Shown in pieces: positions 26,972 to 35,436 of a stretch of 64,000 nucleotides of DNA. The notes beneath the pieces were generated by a model that did not search any database, was not told the DNA's origin, and saw only the letters and a list, made by a program, of their open reading frames with translations. The stretch's first letter is position 1. The number at the start of each line of letters is the position of its first letter. Made by a program: the position numbers and the translations under genes. Source of the DNA: Cupriavidus phytohabitans (lineage in GTDB: Bacteria > Pseudomonadota > Gammaproteobacteria > Burkholderiales > Burkholderiaceae); the NCBI RefSeq assembly GCF_000426345.1, contig NZ_AUFE01000017.1, positions 48,228-112,227 of the forward strand. Direction: 5' to 3'.

Positions 26972-28342
26972 ATGACTACCATCGATAGCGAAAGTCCATT
27001 GCTGACCGATCTGTACGAGTTCACCATGATGCAGGCGTACTTCGACAGCGGCATGAACGATATCGCCAGCTTCGAGTTCTTCGTGCGCAAATTGCCGCCG
27101 GGCCGTAACTTCCTGCTGGCCGCGGGACTGGAACAGGTGCTCGCCTATCTGGAACGGCTGCGCTTCAGCACGGACGACCTCGACCAGCTGGCGTCGACCG
27201 GGCATTTCAGCCCGGCGTTCCTGCAATCGCTCGCGCACTTCCGCTTCAGCGGGGATGTCCAGGCCATGCCGGAGGGAACGGTGTTCTTCCCGGACGAGCC
27301 CATCCTGCGCATTACCGCGCCGATCCAGCAGGCCCAGCTAGTCGAAAGCCGGGTCATGAACCTGCTGCACTACGAGACCATCGTGGCCAGCAAGGCGGCG
27401 CGCGTGGTGCTGGCGGGGCCGGGGCGCATGCTGGTCGATTTCGGCCTGCGCCGCGCGCACGGCGCCGAAGCCGGCCTGCTTTCGGCACGGGCCAGCTATC
27501 TGGCGGGATTCACGGGCACCGCGACGCTGCTGGCCGGTGTGCGCTTCGCCATCCCGTCGTATGGCACCATGGCCCATTCCTATGTGCAGGCGCACCTGGA
27601 CGAGGCCGAGGCCTTCGCGTCGTTCGCGCGCTCGCAGCCGGACAACGCCACGCTGCTGATCGACACTTACGATACCGAGGCCGCCGCGCACAAGGTGGCG
27701 GCACTGGCTTCAACGCTGCGCGCCAGCGGGATCGCCGTCAAGGCGGTGCGCATCGACAGCGGCGACCTCGGCGAGCATGCGCGCCAGGTACGCGCCATCC
27801 TTGACGGCGCCGGCCTGCAGTCGATCGGCATCTTTGCCAGCGGCAACCTGGACGAGTTTCGCGTCCGCGACCTGGTAGCAGCAGGCGCGCCCATTGACGG
27901 CTTCGGGGTCGGTACGCGCATGAACACCTCGGCCGATGCCCCGTATCTCGATTGCGCGTACAAGCTGACCGAGTACGCGGGCCTGCCGCGGCGCAAGCGC
28001 TCGGAAGGCAAGGCCACCTGGCCTGGCCGCAAGCAGTGCTACCGTCGTTACGGCGCCGACGGCACCATGCTCGGCGATACGCTGACGATCGAAGGGGATG
28101 CCTGCGACGGGCTGCCGCTGATGCAGCCGTGCATGGCGGATGGCCGGCGTGTGGCGCCAGACGTGCCGCTGCTGACCAGCCGGGGCTATGCCGCACAGCA
28201 ACTGGCCGCGCTGCCCGCCCGCCTGCGTGCCTTGGAGCAGTCGGCACCCTATCCGGTCATCGTCAGCACTGCCCTGCAGGACCTGGCGCGCGCTGCCGAT
28301 GCGCTGACCGTTGAGGCCGGCAAGGCAGCCAGGCCTCGATAG
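26972..28342 (+). CDS. pncB: Nicotinate phosphoribosyltransferase
   Basis: 456 aa. Converts nicotinate and PRPP to nicotinate mononucleotide in NAD salvage. Family features: LLTDLYEFTMMQAYFDSG at the N-terminus, RRAHGAEAGLLSARASYLAG (substrate loop and active-site His region) near 152, and the phosphate-binding VRIDSGDLGEHARQVRAIL near 250. It is 27 bp after the chaperonin gene and likely in the same transcript. With the PRPP synthetase and a second phosphoribosyltransferase in this window it suggests adjustment of NAD pools under stress. Confidence 0.92.
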   Translation: MTTIDSESPLLTDLYEFTMMQAYFDSGMNDIASFEFFVRKLPPGRNFLLAAGLEQVLAYLERLRFSTDDLDQLASTGHFSPAFLQSLAHFRFSGDVQAMPEGTVFFPDEPILRITAPIQQAQLVESRVMNLLHYETIVASKAARVVLAGPGRMLVDFGLRRAHGAEAGLLSARASYLAGFTGTATLLAGVRFAIPSYGTMAHSYVQAHLDEAEAFASFARSQPDNATLLIDTYDTEAAAHKVAALASTLRASGIAVKAVRIDSGDLGEHARQVRAILDGAGLQSIGIFASGNLDEFRVRDLVAAGAPIDGFGVGTRMNTSADAPYLDCAYKLTEYAGLPRRKRSEGKATWPGRKQCYRRYGADGTMLGDTLTIEGDACDGLPLMQPCMADGRRVAPDVPLLTSRGYAAQQLAALPARLRALEQSAPYPVIVSTALQDLARAADALTVEAGKAARPR

Positions 28343-28358
28343 TGCATCTTCGCAGAGC

Positions 28359-29015
28359 TTAGCCGGGCTTGACTTCGATCTGGTTGACGACCGCGCTGAC
28401 GCCTGGCGCAGACCAGGCCGCTTCGAATGCCGCCTCGCGTTCCGCCAGCGTGCGCAGGGTGCCGGTCAGCGTCACCGCGCCGTCCCTCACCGTCACGGTT
28501 ACCTGGTCGGCGTCGCTGGCGGCCTGGCGTGCGATGGCCGCCTGGATCCGTGCCGCGACGTCCTGCTTGTCGGCACGAGGCCGGATGGCTAGCGCATTGG
28601 TAACGCCGACCACGCCGAACAGTCCGGCCACGGCGTGCTCGGCGGTGGTGCGCTGGTAGTACCAGTCGACATCGCCGCTCAGCGTCACCACACCGTGTTC
28701 GACCAGGATCCGGATACGGTCGGCCGGCACCATCGCATTCCAGGACAGTACGTTGGCTGCGGCCCGGGCAATGTCGGCATCGGTGCGGCACGCATCGTCG
28801 GGCAGGTGAACGTCCAATTCCACGGCCAGCGCTCGCACGCCGGGAATGCGCCTGACGGCCGCTTCCGCCGCGTACTTCTCGGCAAAAGTGCCAAGGTGCC
28901 CGGTCAGCGTGACGACGCCGTCCTGAACCTGGACCCCGATCTCGTTGCCATGGACCGCCGGATTCCAGATCAGCGCCGCGGTCACGTCTTGCTGCAGCTG
29001 CCTGTCGCCTTTCAT
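28359..29015 (-). CDS. Triple-BON-domain protein
   Basis: 218 aa, start MKGDRQLQQDVTAAL behind GAGGGG. Three BON domains (about 4-65, 75-140, 148-215), each with the GVVTLTGH or similar beta-turn: VQDGVVTLTGHL, VEHGVVTLSGDV, VRDGAVTLTGTL. No signal peptide, so cytoplasmic, unlike the OsmY-type envelope members. It closely parallels the protein at 43999-44652 (same opening MKGD and domain plan). BON domains bind phospholipid or scaffold stress complexes. Last gene of a minus-strand set with a phosphoribosyltransferase and a nitroreductase. Confidence 0.9.
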   Translation of the reverse strand: MKGDRQLQQDVTAALIWNPAVHGNEIGVQVQDGVVTLTGHLGTFAEKYAAEAAVRRIPGVRALAVELDVHLPDDACRTDADIARAAANVLSWNAMVPADRIRILVEHGVVTLSGDVDWYYQRTTAEHAVAGLFGVVGVTNALAIRPRADKQDVAARIQAAIARQAASDADQVTVTVRDGAVTLTGTLRTLAEREAAFEAAWSAPGVSAVVNQIEVKPG

Positions 29016-29038
29016 GAACCCCTCCTCGCGTGTTGTCT

Positions 29039-29665
29039 TTACCGCTCCTTCAGGCATGCCACGACCTCCGCATCCTCGACCTGCGAGAAGTCCCGGTAGA
29101 ACTGCCCCACTGCCCGGAAGCCGGCCGGAGACTCCAGGCACACCACTTCGTCAGCATAGGGCTGCAACAGCTCCAGCGTCCGCGGCGGCGCGACCGGCAC
29201 CGCGCAGATGAGTCGCGCGGGCTTCTGCTCGCGGATGGCGTGCAGCGCGGCGATCATCGAGGCACCGGTGGCCAGGCCGTCGTCCACGACGATAACCTCG
29301 CGTCCGGTGGCGGGGATCGGCTCCCGCCCCGGTGTGTAGGCAGTCCGGCGCCGCCGCAGCACTTCAAGCTGGGCTGCGCGCTCGCGGTCGATGTAGCCGC
29401 TGTCGGCGCCTGCCGCAGCAGCATAGGGTGTGAGATAGGTCCAACCGCTCTCGCTCACGGCGCCGATGGCGTACTCGGGGTTGCCTGGCGCGCCGAGCTT
29501 GCGCACCAGCACGACGTCAAAGTCTCCACCCAGCTTACCGGCAATAATGGCGCCCATCGGTACCGCGCCCCGGGGTACGGCCAGCACCAATGGCCGTTCT
29601 CCAACGTGGCCATCGAGCACACGGGCCAGCTGTTTGGCGGCGTCGGCCCTGTCAATGAATGGCAT
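29039..29665 (-). CDS. Phosphoribosyltransferase-family protein
   Basis: 208 aa. The PRPP-binding motif is VIVVDDGLATGASMIAAL (about 116-133), preceded by LAVPRGAVPMGAIIAGKL (PPi loop region). It has the plan of the PRTase-fold proteins often found next to dienelactone-hydrolase-like or erythromycin-esterase-like proteins in stress loci; the base substrate is unknown. It lies between the nitroreductase and BON genes with short gaps (31 and 23 bp), consistent with an operon under the FNR-like box at 30373. Confidence 0.88.
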   Translation of the reverse strand: MPFIDRADAAKQLARVLDGHVGERPLVLAVPRGAVPMGAIIAGKLGGDFDVVLVRKLGAPGNPEYAIGAVSESGWTYLTPYAAAAGADSGYIDRERAAQLEVLRRRRTAYTPGREPIPATGREVIVVDDGLATGASMIAALHAIREQKPARLICAVPVAPPRTLELLQPYADEVVCLESPAGFRAVGQFYRDFSQVEDAEVVACLKER

Positions 29666-29696
29666 GGTCCTTCTCCTGTGGCTGCCTGGGGGTGGC

Positions 29697-30302
29697 TTAC
29701 GCCGGATAGCCCACACTCTGGGCCAGGATCACGCGCTGGTCGGGCTCCAGCCGCATGGCCGCCGCCAGCGCGCGGCGGTCCAGCAGGCCGCGCGCCACGG
29801 TGGCCAGGCCGGACGCGGCGCAGAAGAGGTAGACGTTCTGGCTGATATACCCCGTATCCAGCGCGGTATAGAACTGGCGCAGCGGCTTGTCGGTCTCGTC
29901 GAGCCTGGAGAGCCGGCTGACGTAGACGAGGTTCAATGGCGCCTCGGCAACATAGTCCTGCAGGCCGGTGGCCGCGCGCAGGTCTTCGCCGATGACCAGC
30001 CGAAGGCGCCAGTCCGCCGGTTCGAGCACGTACAGGCCGTCGCGCAGCGCCACGTACAAGTCGATTTCCTGCCAGTTGCGGGCCGAGGGCGCGGTGCGCA
30101 GGCCGGTGCCCGGGCGATTGACGCCGAAAGCGGCCCACAGCAGGGACGACAGCAGTGCGTCATCCAGGCTCCGCGGGGCGAAATGTCGCGTAGAGCGGCG
30201 CTGCTGCAGCGCGGTCAGCAGCGGCATGCCGCCTTCGGTTTGCGGTGCCGGCAGCTTCAGGTATTCCACGCCGGCTTCGGATAAGACGATGGGATGTGTC
30301 AC
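29697..30302 (-). CDS. Nitroreductase-family (SagB-type) protein
   Basis: 201 aa if started at the GTG preceding THPIVLSEAGVEYL, which has GGAG six bp upstream. FMN-binding features: QQRRSTRHFAPRSL (phosphate-binding Arg/Ser), SLLWAAFGVNR, TAPSARNWQEIDLYVA, and AASGLATVARGLLDRR. Expected to be an FMN-dependent NAD(P)H oxidoreductase. An ATG 28 codons upstream lies inside the FNR-like box at 30373-30386, so that start is unlikely. First gene of a three-gene minus-strand operon. Confidence 0.85.
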   Translation of the reverse strand: MTHPIVLSEAGVEYLKLPAPQTEGGMPLLTALQQRRSTRHFAPRSLDDALLSSLLWAAFGVNRPGTGLRTAPSARNWQEIDLYVALRDGLYVLEPADWRLRLVIGEDLRAATGLQDYVAEAPLNLVYVSRLSRLDETDKPLRQFYTALDTGYISQNVYLFCAASGLATVARGLLDRRALAAAMRLEPDQRVILAQSVGYPA

Positions 30303-30648
30303 GTCGTGCTCCAGATGACGGGGCCGGCACGGCCCCCTGGAATTACCGTAGGCGGCGAGCGGGCCCTGCCATTTGGGATGGATCAAAGGAACGCCTGTTT
30401 GCGCGCGGCACGTAGGAGGACATCTTCAGTGTCGGGTTCCTGATCGGCCATGTCAGGCGTGGGGTACGGCCGCCGGCCATGCGACCCTTGTGCTCTGACA
30501 AACGCAGGCCACGGCCTGGCGATACCTGCGCGCTCCGACGCATTGCGCGCTCCTTGCGATATGTCAATTCCCGCCAGGATCGCCCTCCTAGACTTATCCA
30601 GGCCTGCGCGCCCCGGGCAGGTCATCCGCTTGCTATAGGAGTTCCACC
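30303..30648. other. Intergenic region between nitroreductase and phasin
   Basis: About 345 bp between divergent operons. It has the FNR-like box at 30373-30386 and otherwise no recognised element; AGGAG precedes the phasin ATG. Confidence 0.5.
30373..30386. promoter_or_regulatory. FNR-like box (one good half)
   Basis: TTGGG-ATGG-ATCAA. It is 71 bp upstream of the GTG start of the nitroreductase gene and about 260 bp upstream of phaP on the other side. Confidence 0.5.
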
Positions 30649-31134
30649 ATGCCAGACCATAGCGATCCCGCCTTCGAACTTGCGCGCTGCGCCGAGCAGT
30701 CCGCCGTGCGCATATGGCTGCGTTGGCAAGAATCGCACCAGATGCTGCTCAGGCTCCGCCTCAAGACCCTGGATGAGGACATCAAGGGCGCCCGGCAGGC
30801 CCTCGTGCGCGTCAACGATGCATCCGACTGGAACGCCTTCCATGGCCTGCCCGCTCAAATTCTGGCCGCGCAGTTTGAGCGCAGCGCCGCACATGCACGC
30901 GACTTTGGCAGCCTTTACATCGAGATGGCCTCCGCCTTCATGGAGCACCTGCGCGAGTCGACCGAAGCCTGGCAGGACTACCAGAGAAAAGTCATGGTGG
31001 AGGGAGGCGTCTACGCGCCCTTTGCGGAATCGGCGCGCGAGATGTTCGACAACGTCGGCCGCCTGATGGCTGTTCCAACCCCAGGCGCAAAGGCCCCGGC
31101 CCGGGCGCGCCCGGCTGCCGCGGCACGGAGCTGA
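30649..31134 (+). CDS. phaP: Phasin-family protein
   Basis: 161 aa, almost entirely helical with heptad-like hydrophobics; typical phasin pattern in AAQFERSAAHARDFGSLYIE and YAPFAESAREMFDNVGR. An Ala/Pro/Arg-rich tail could contact DNA or granules. Phasins coat PHA granules. It is followed after 4 bp by phaB and then phaC, so three PHA functions are on one transcript. The family is variable in sequence, but the position makes the call secure. Confidence 0.85.
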   Translation: MPDHSDPAFELARCAEQSAVRIWLRWQESHQMLLRLRLKTLDEDIKGARQALVRVNDASDWNAFHGLPAQILAAQFERSAAHARDFGSLYIEMASAFMEHLRESTEAWQDYQRKVMVEGGVYAPFAESAREMFDNVGRLMAVPTPGAKAPARARPAAAARS

Positions 31135-31138
31135 CGAG

Positions 31139-31885
31139 ATGGCCGGACAACGCATCGCCCTGGTGACGGGAGGCATGGGCGGCCTCGGCGAAGCGATTGC
31201 CGTGCGGCTGCTGGCCGACGGCGTGCGCGTCGTAGTCACACACTCGGAACACAATGACCACGTCGCCCACTGGCTGGGTGCGCAACGCAACGCCGGCCGC
31301 GAATTCACAGCATTCCCGGTCGACGTGACAGACTTCGCGTCCTGTCAGCGCTGCGTGTCGCACGTGCGCAGCGAGGTCGGCGACGTCGACATCCTGATCA
31401 ACAATGCCGGGGTCACGCGCGACCGGACCCTGCGGAAGATGGAGAAGGCCGACTGGGACTTCGTGCTGCGCACGGACCTCGACTCGCTCTTCCATATGAC
31501 GCGCCCGCTGGTTGAGCCGATGGTGGCGCGGGGTTGGGGCCGGATCGTCAATATCTCTTCGGTCAATGCCTCGCGAGGCGCTTTTGGCCAGACCAACTAT
31601 GCCGCCGCCAAGGCGGGGGTACATGGCTTCACCAAGGCGCTGGCGCTGGAACTCGCCCGCAAAGGCGTCACCGTCAACACGGTATCGCCTGGCTACCTGG
31701 ATACGCACATGGTGACGGACATGCCCACCGAAATTCTCGAGCGGGACGTATTGCCGACCATCCCGGTCGGCCGGCTTGGCAAGCCGGCGGAGGTCGCGGC
31801 ACTGATCTCCTACCTGTGCGGCGACGACGGCGCATTCGTCACCGGCGCCAACTTTGCCATCAACGGCGGGCAGCACCTGCAATGA
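31139..31885 (+). CDS. phaB: Acetoacetyl-CoA reductase
   Basis: 248 aa classical short-chain dehydrogenase. Cofactor loop VTGGMGGLGEAI near residue 9, NNAG (about 87-90), catalytic serine in ISSVNASRGAFGQ and YAAAKAG (Tyr/Lys about 153-157). The sequence around GQTNYAAAKAGVHGFTKALA is that of PhaB/FabG-type reductases, NADPH-linked, making (R)-3-hydroxybutyryl-CoA. Its stop overlaps the phaC start (ATGA). No beta-ketothiolase gene (phaA) is in this window, so acetoacetyl-CoA must come from elsewhere. Confidence 0.93.
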   Translation: MAGQRIALVTGGMGGLGEAIAVRLLADGVRVVVTHSEHNDHVAHWLGAQRNAGREFTAFPVDVTDFASCQRCVSHVRSEVGDVDILINNAGVTRDRTLRKMEKADWDFVLRTDLDSLFHMTRPLVEPMVARGWGRIVNISSVNASRGAFGQTNYAAAKAGVHGFTKALALELARKGVTVNTVSPGYLDTHMVTDMPTEILERDVLPTIPVGRLGKPAEVAALISYLCGDDGAFVTGANFAINGGQHLQ

Positions 31886-33657
31886 GAATCGATGACCGGG
31901 CGCAGCCGCCCAGCCTTGCGGCCATACCAGAATGCGCGCCGCCGCCCGCCATGCCGGCACAAGTCTGGCTGGACAAGCAAACCCGCGCCAGCCTGGCCCG
32001 CGCCACCGGCGGCCTGTCGGTGATCTCTGCGAGCCTGGCCGGGCTCGACTGGGCACTGCAGCTCGGTATCGCCCCGGCAAAGATGATGCAGGCCTGGCAG
32101 GTGTGGCTGGAACACAGCATCGAGGATTCGCCACGGCTGTTGCCGACCGTGGCCGAGCCGCCGTCAGTCGATGTCAGCGACCAGCGCTTTGCCGATACCG
32201 GCTGGCAGGACTGGCCTTATCGTTGCTGGCGCGATGCGTTCATGCGCGACGAAGCCTTCTGGGAGTCGCTGACGCAGGATATCGACGGTCTGTCGCGACA
32301 TCACCAGCACATCGTCGCCTTCTGTGCCCGGCAATGGCTTGACTTGTTTTCACCGGGCAACGTCTGGTGGATGAACCCGACGGTCGCCAGGACCGCCGCG
32401 GGCACTTTCGGCGCCAACTTCCTGCAAGGAGCCCGTCATTGGCTGCAGGACGCCAGCGAGTTGCTGTCGGAGTTGCCTGGCCTGCCCGCCGGGAGGCCCG
32501 CTCTGGAGTACTTGCCCGGGCGCGACGTGGCACTGACGCCCGGCAAGGTGGTGTTCCGCAACGCGTTGATCGAACTGATCGAGTATGCGCCCGCACCCGG
32601 CACCGATACGGTCTGGCGCGAGCCGGTGCTGATCATACCGTCCTGGATCATGCGATATTACATCCTCGACCTGAAGCCCGAGGATTCGCTGGTGCGCTAC
32701 CTTGTGGAGTGCGGCCATACCGTGTTCATGATCTCGTGGAAGAACCCGGACGCCTCGGCCCGCGACTTCGGGCTGAACACCTACCTGGAAACCGGGCTGC
32801 TGGCAGCGATCGAGACCGTGCACGCGCGCTGCGACCGCGCTCACATCCACGCCGCCGGGTATTGCCTGGGCGGCACGCTGCTTGCCACGGGCGCCGCCAT
32901 GCTGGCGCGCGACGCGGGCGGCGGGCCGCTGGCCAGCATGACGCTGTTTGCGGCGGAAACCGATTTCCATGATCCGGGGGAACTGGGGCTGTTCATCGAC
33001 AAGAGTTCTCTTGCCACGCTCGACGCCCTCATGTGGAGTCAAGGGTATCTCGACGGGCCGCAGATGAAGTCTGCCTTTCAGATGCTCAATACCCACGACC
33101 TGATCTGGTCGCGGGGGATGAGCGAATATTTGCTCGGCCAACGTTTGCGCGCCAACGACCTGGTCTCTTGGAACCGCGACACCACACGGCTGCCTTACCG
33201 CCTGCATTCGGAATGCCTGCACAAGCTGTTCCTGGGCAACGAGCTGGCCACCGGCAAGCTGTGCGTCGGCGGACAGCCAGTCGCCCTTTCGGACCTCGAC
33301 CTCCCGCTCTTTGTGGTTGGCACCGAACACGACCACGTCTCGCCCTGGCGCTCCGTGTACAAGCTGCACTTGCTGACCCAGGCCGAACTGACCTTCTTGC
33401 TGACTTCTGGCGGCCACAACGCGGGCATCGTGTCCGAGCCGGGCCACCCGGGCCGACGCTATCATGTGCATACACGACGGGCCGACGCGCCCTACCTGAG
33501 CCCGGAGCAATTCCTCAGCATGGCGGAGTACCGCGACGGTTCCTGGTGGCCGGCGTGGCATGACTGGCTGGCAGCCCACTCTACCGGGCGCTGCACGCGG
33601 CAGGCGCCGGCCCAAGGTCTCGCGGACGCACCCGGCACCTACGTGCTGGAACCCTAG
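31882..33657 (+). CDS. phaC: Class I polyhydroxyalkanoate synthase
   Basis: 591 aa, the usual class I length. The lipase-like box is AAGYCLGGTLLATG with the nucleophile Cys at about 328; the partner aspartate and histidine are in VVGTEHDHVSPWRSVY and TSGGHNAGIVS. PWINKYYI-like segment: IIPSWIMRYYILDLKPEDS. It polymerises (R)-3-hydroxyacyl-CoA onto granules in the cytoplasm. The ATG overlaps the phaB stop by 4 bp. It diverges from the typical necator PhaC1 enough to be an accessory synthase. In an FNR-rich region, PHB could serve as an electron sink. Confidence 0.95.
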   Translation: MRIDDRAQPPSLAAIPECAPPPAMPAQVWLDKQTRASLARATGGLSVISASLAGLDWALQLGIAPAKMMQAWQVWLEHSIEDSPRLLPTVAEPPSVDVSDQRFADTGWQDWPYRCWRDAFMRDEAFWESLTQDIDGLSRHHQHIVAFCARQWLDLFSPGNVWWMNPTVARTAAGTFGANFLQGARHWLQDASELLSELPGLPAGRPALEYLPGRDVALTPGKVVFRNALIELIEYAPAPGTDTVWREPVLIIPSWIMRYYILDLKPEDSLVRYLVECGHTVFMISWKNPDASARDFGLNTYLETGLLAAIETVHARCDRAHIHAAGYCLGGTLLATGAAMLARDAGGGPLASMTLFAAETDFHDPGELGLFIDKSSLATLDALMWSQGYLDGPQMKSAFQMLNTHDLIWSRGMSEYLLGQRLRANDLVSWNRDTTRLPYRLHSECLHKLFLGNELATGKLCVGGQPVALSDLDLPLFVVGTEHDHVSPWRSVYKLHLLTQAELTFLLTSGGHNAGIVSEPGHPGRRYHVHTRRADAPYLSPEQFLSMAEYRDGSWWPAWHDWLAAHSTGRCTRQAPAQGLADAPGTYVLEP

Positions 33658-33759
33658 CAGGGGGTTGTTCACAGCGCTGTGCCTTGGCACATTGCAGCCA
33701 GGCATCATTGGTAGCGCTGGATACGGGAGCGGCACACCTACCCTCGCGGCCTGGCGATT

Positions 33760-34002
33760 TCAGTACATCGCCGCCCGTACACAAACGCTCGTGCGGAAAA
33801 AATCCCCGGCAGAGAAGCCAGCCCTGATCGCGCGAGCTCGCCAGACAGCGTAGGTTCGACCGTGGACCTCGATGTACCGCTTACGGGTAGCCGGCTCGAA
33901 CGGAAACATGCCATCGGAGACAGGAAATGCCGGCCGACGCCTAAGGAATTCGTTCCAAAAGCCCTCCGCAAACTGGCGGAGTGTCAGGCTGTCATCTTTC
34001 AT
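33760..34002 (-). CDS. Hypothetical 80-aa protein
   Basis: Begins MKDDSLTLRQFAEGFWNEFL and ends in FFRTSVCVRAAMY. Protein-like composition and a weak GATGAG before the ATG support it. The centre (GRTYAVWRARAIRAGFSAG) is basic and aromatic. I do not recognise a family. It lies between phaC and a USP gene in a 460-bp gap that otherwise holds nothing clear; it may be a remnant. Confidence 0.4.
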   Translation of the reverse strand: MKDDSLTLRQFAEGFWNEFLRRRPAFPVSDGMFPFEPATRKRYIEVHGRTYAVWRARAIRAGFSAGDFFRTSVCVRAAMY

Positions 34003-34117
34003 CGCATCTCATCGAGCGACACGCTACCTGGACTGATGGCCATCGGCCGACTTGCCTCGGTATCCCGGGCAACTGCAGCATCGCACCTCCCCTCACATCT
34101 CCGATTCACCGCGGTGA

Positions 34118-34957
34118 TTAATGCGACATCATTACCGGCACTGTCATCGACTCGAGCAGCGTTCGGGTAACACCGCCAAGGACCAGCTCATGCATCCGGC
34201 TATGCCCGTAGCCTCCCATGACGATCAGGTCAGTGTTTCTGTCCGCGGCGTGTGAGAGCAACAGCTGGCCCACGTCATCGCCGTCTCCCGCTGCAAAGGT
34301 GCTCAGCTGCGCTGCCACGCCATGCCGAGCCAGCCAGTCCACGGCATATTGAGGCGGCGAAACCCATGGTCCCTTCAGGACGCCATCCGGAGTCCACGAA
34401 ACCACGGCTGCGGTGCCTGCGCGCTGCAGCAGCGGGAGCGCATCGCGGATGGCCCTCGCCGACTCGCGGCTGCCGTTCCACGCCACCATGATGTTCTTGC
34501 CAACGCTCGGAAACCGGCCCGCATAGGGAACCACCAGCACGGGGCGCCCGCATTGCAGCACAATGGACTCGACGAAGCCGGGCTCGGCGTAGGCCGCCTC
34601 ATCAGTGGGATCGTGCTGTCCGAGGATGACAAGGTCTGCCCGATGTGCCTCCGCCTGGACGGTCGCGGCCGTAGCCCAGTCCGGTGCCTGCCATTCCGTC
34701 ACGACGTCGACCTCATCAGTCGCGCCCATCAGCGCATGGCGGGCTCGCTCCCCGACCTGATGCTGCCATTCGTTGTAGGAGGCGAGATAGCGGTCACCAT
34801 CCACCAGGTAGCGCACGGCCGTAGGGTCCGGCTTGCCGACGGCAAGCAGGCCGATCATCGTCGATTTGAACCCCAGCGCCAGCTGGGTGGCGAGTTGCAG
34901 CCGGTCGTACACGCGACGGCCAGCATCCAGATGAACCAGAATCGTTGCGTAGTCCAT
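34118..34957 (-). CDS. Universal stress protein, tandem two-domain
   Basis: 279 aa of two USP domains. The first (ILVHLDAGRRVYDRLQLA) lacks the Gly-rich nucleotide loop; the second opens IMVAWNGSRESARAIRDAL and ends with VMGGYGHSRMHELVLGGVTR, the nucleotide-binding pattern G-2x-G-9x-G. Same subfamily as the two-domain USPs at 38274 and 52748, which share AWNGSRE/AWDGWRE and GGYGHSRM/GGYGRSRL motifs. Function: general stress tolerance, possibly ATP-binding. No FNR box recognised just upstream. Confidence 0.9.
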   Translation of the reverse strand: MDYATILVHLDAGRRVYDRLQLATQLALGFKSTMIGLLAVGKPDPTAVRYLVDGDRYLASYNEWQHQVGERARHALMGATDEVDVVTEWQAPDWATAATVQAEAHRADLVILGQHDPTDEAAYAEPGFVESIVLQCGRPVLVVPYAGRFPSVGKNIMVAWNGSRESARAIRDALPLLQRAGTAAVVSWTPDGVLKGPWVSPPQYAVDWLARHGVAAQLSTFAAGDGDDVGQLLLSHAADRNTDLIVMGGYGHSRMHELVLGGVTRTLLESMTVPVMMSH

Positions 34958-35158
34958 GGATTGTCTCCATCAGGCAGCCTCCAAACGGGCTTTGGTTAAA
35001 TCTATATCGGCACCCCACCGCGGCTCTGTCGTGCATCAAGCCGGCTTCCTGGCCGCGCCACGATCGGTACTGGTGGTGCCCTGGTTCGCGCCACTATGAT
35101 TTCCATAGAGCGAGCGTCGGAGCCTCGTCCAAATGCGCCCCGGTGGCAAGCGTTGCGA

Positions 35159-35377
35159 TCAGGCCGTGCGGTCAGCCGAGCACGAGAGGCCGTGGCCCGG
35201 AACACCAGGTACAGGTCGCTCCAGGTTGCCTGCCAGCGCGGCCGTGCGTGGCTTAGGCGGCCGCAGCAGATCCGGTACGGCAGTGCACGCTGCGAATAAC
35301 GGCACCAACGCGCATGCGGCAAGCCTGTACCATCCTGGCCGTCTTGCCCGCCTGCAGGAATGAAAGCGATTCTTCAT
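35159..35377 (-). CDS. Small putative lipoprotein
   Basis: 72 aa. N-terminal basic stretch (MKNRFHSCRRARRPGWYR), a hydrophobic core (LAACALVPLFAAC) that ends in a lipobox-like cysteine, then a short Pro/Arg-rich mature part of about 40 residues. AGGAGGG five bases before the ATG is one of the strongest ribosome sites in the region, which argues the gene is real. It follows the DUF1488 gene in the same direction. No family recognised. Confidence 0.55.
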   Translation of the reverse strand: MKNRFHSCRRARRPGWYRLAACALVPLFAACTAVPDLLRPPKPRTAALAGNLERPVPGVPGHGLSCSADRTA

Positions 35378-35436
35378 GGGGCCCTCCTTGTCGGGCACAC
35401 CGCCCCGGGGGGATTTCGCCGGCCACGACGTACGTC

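Noticed and set aside
30303..30386. Upstream ATG start for the nitroreductase gene
   Set aside because: The ATG lies within the FNR-like box; the GTG with GGAG fits better.
30421..30445. TGTCGGGTTCCTGATC as a further palindrome of the CTGTCAG type
   Set aside because: Spacing and half-sites do not match the other three sites.
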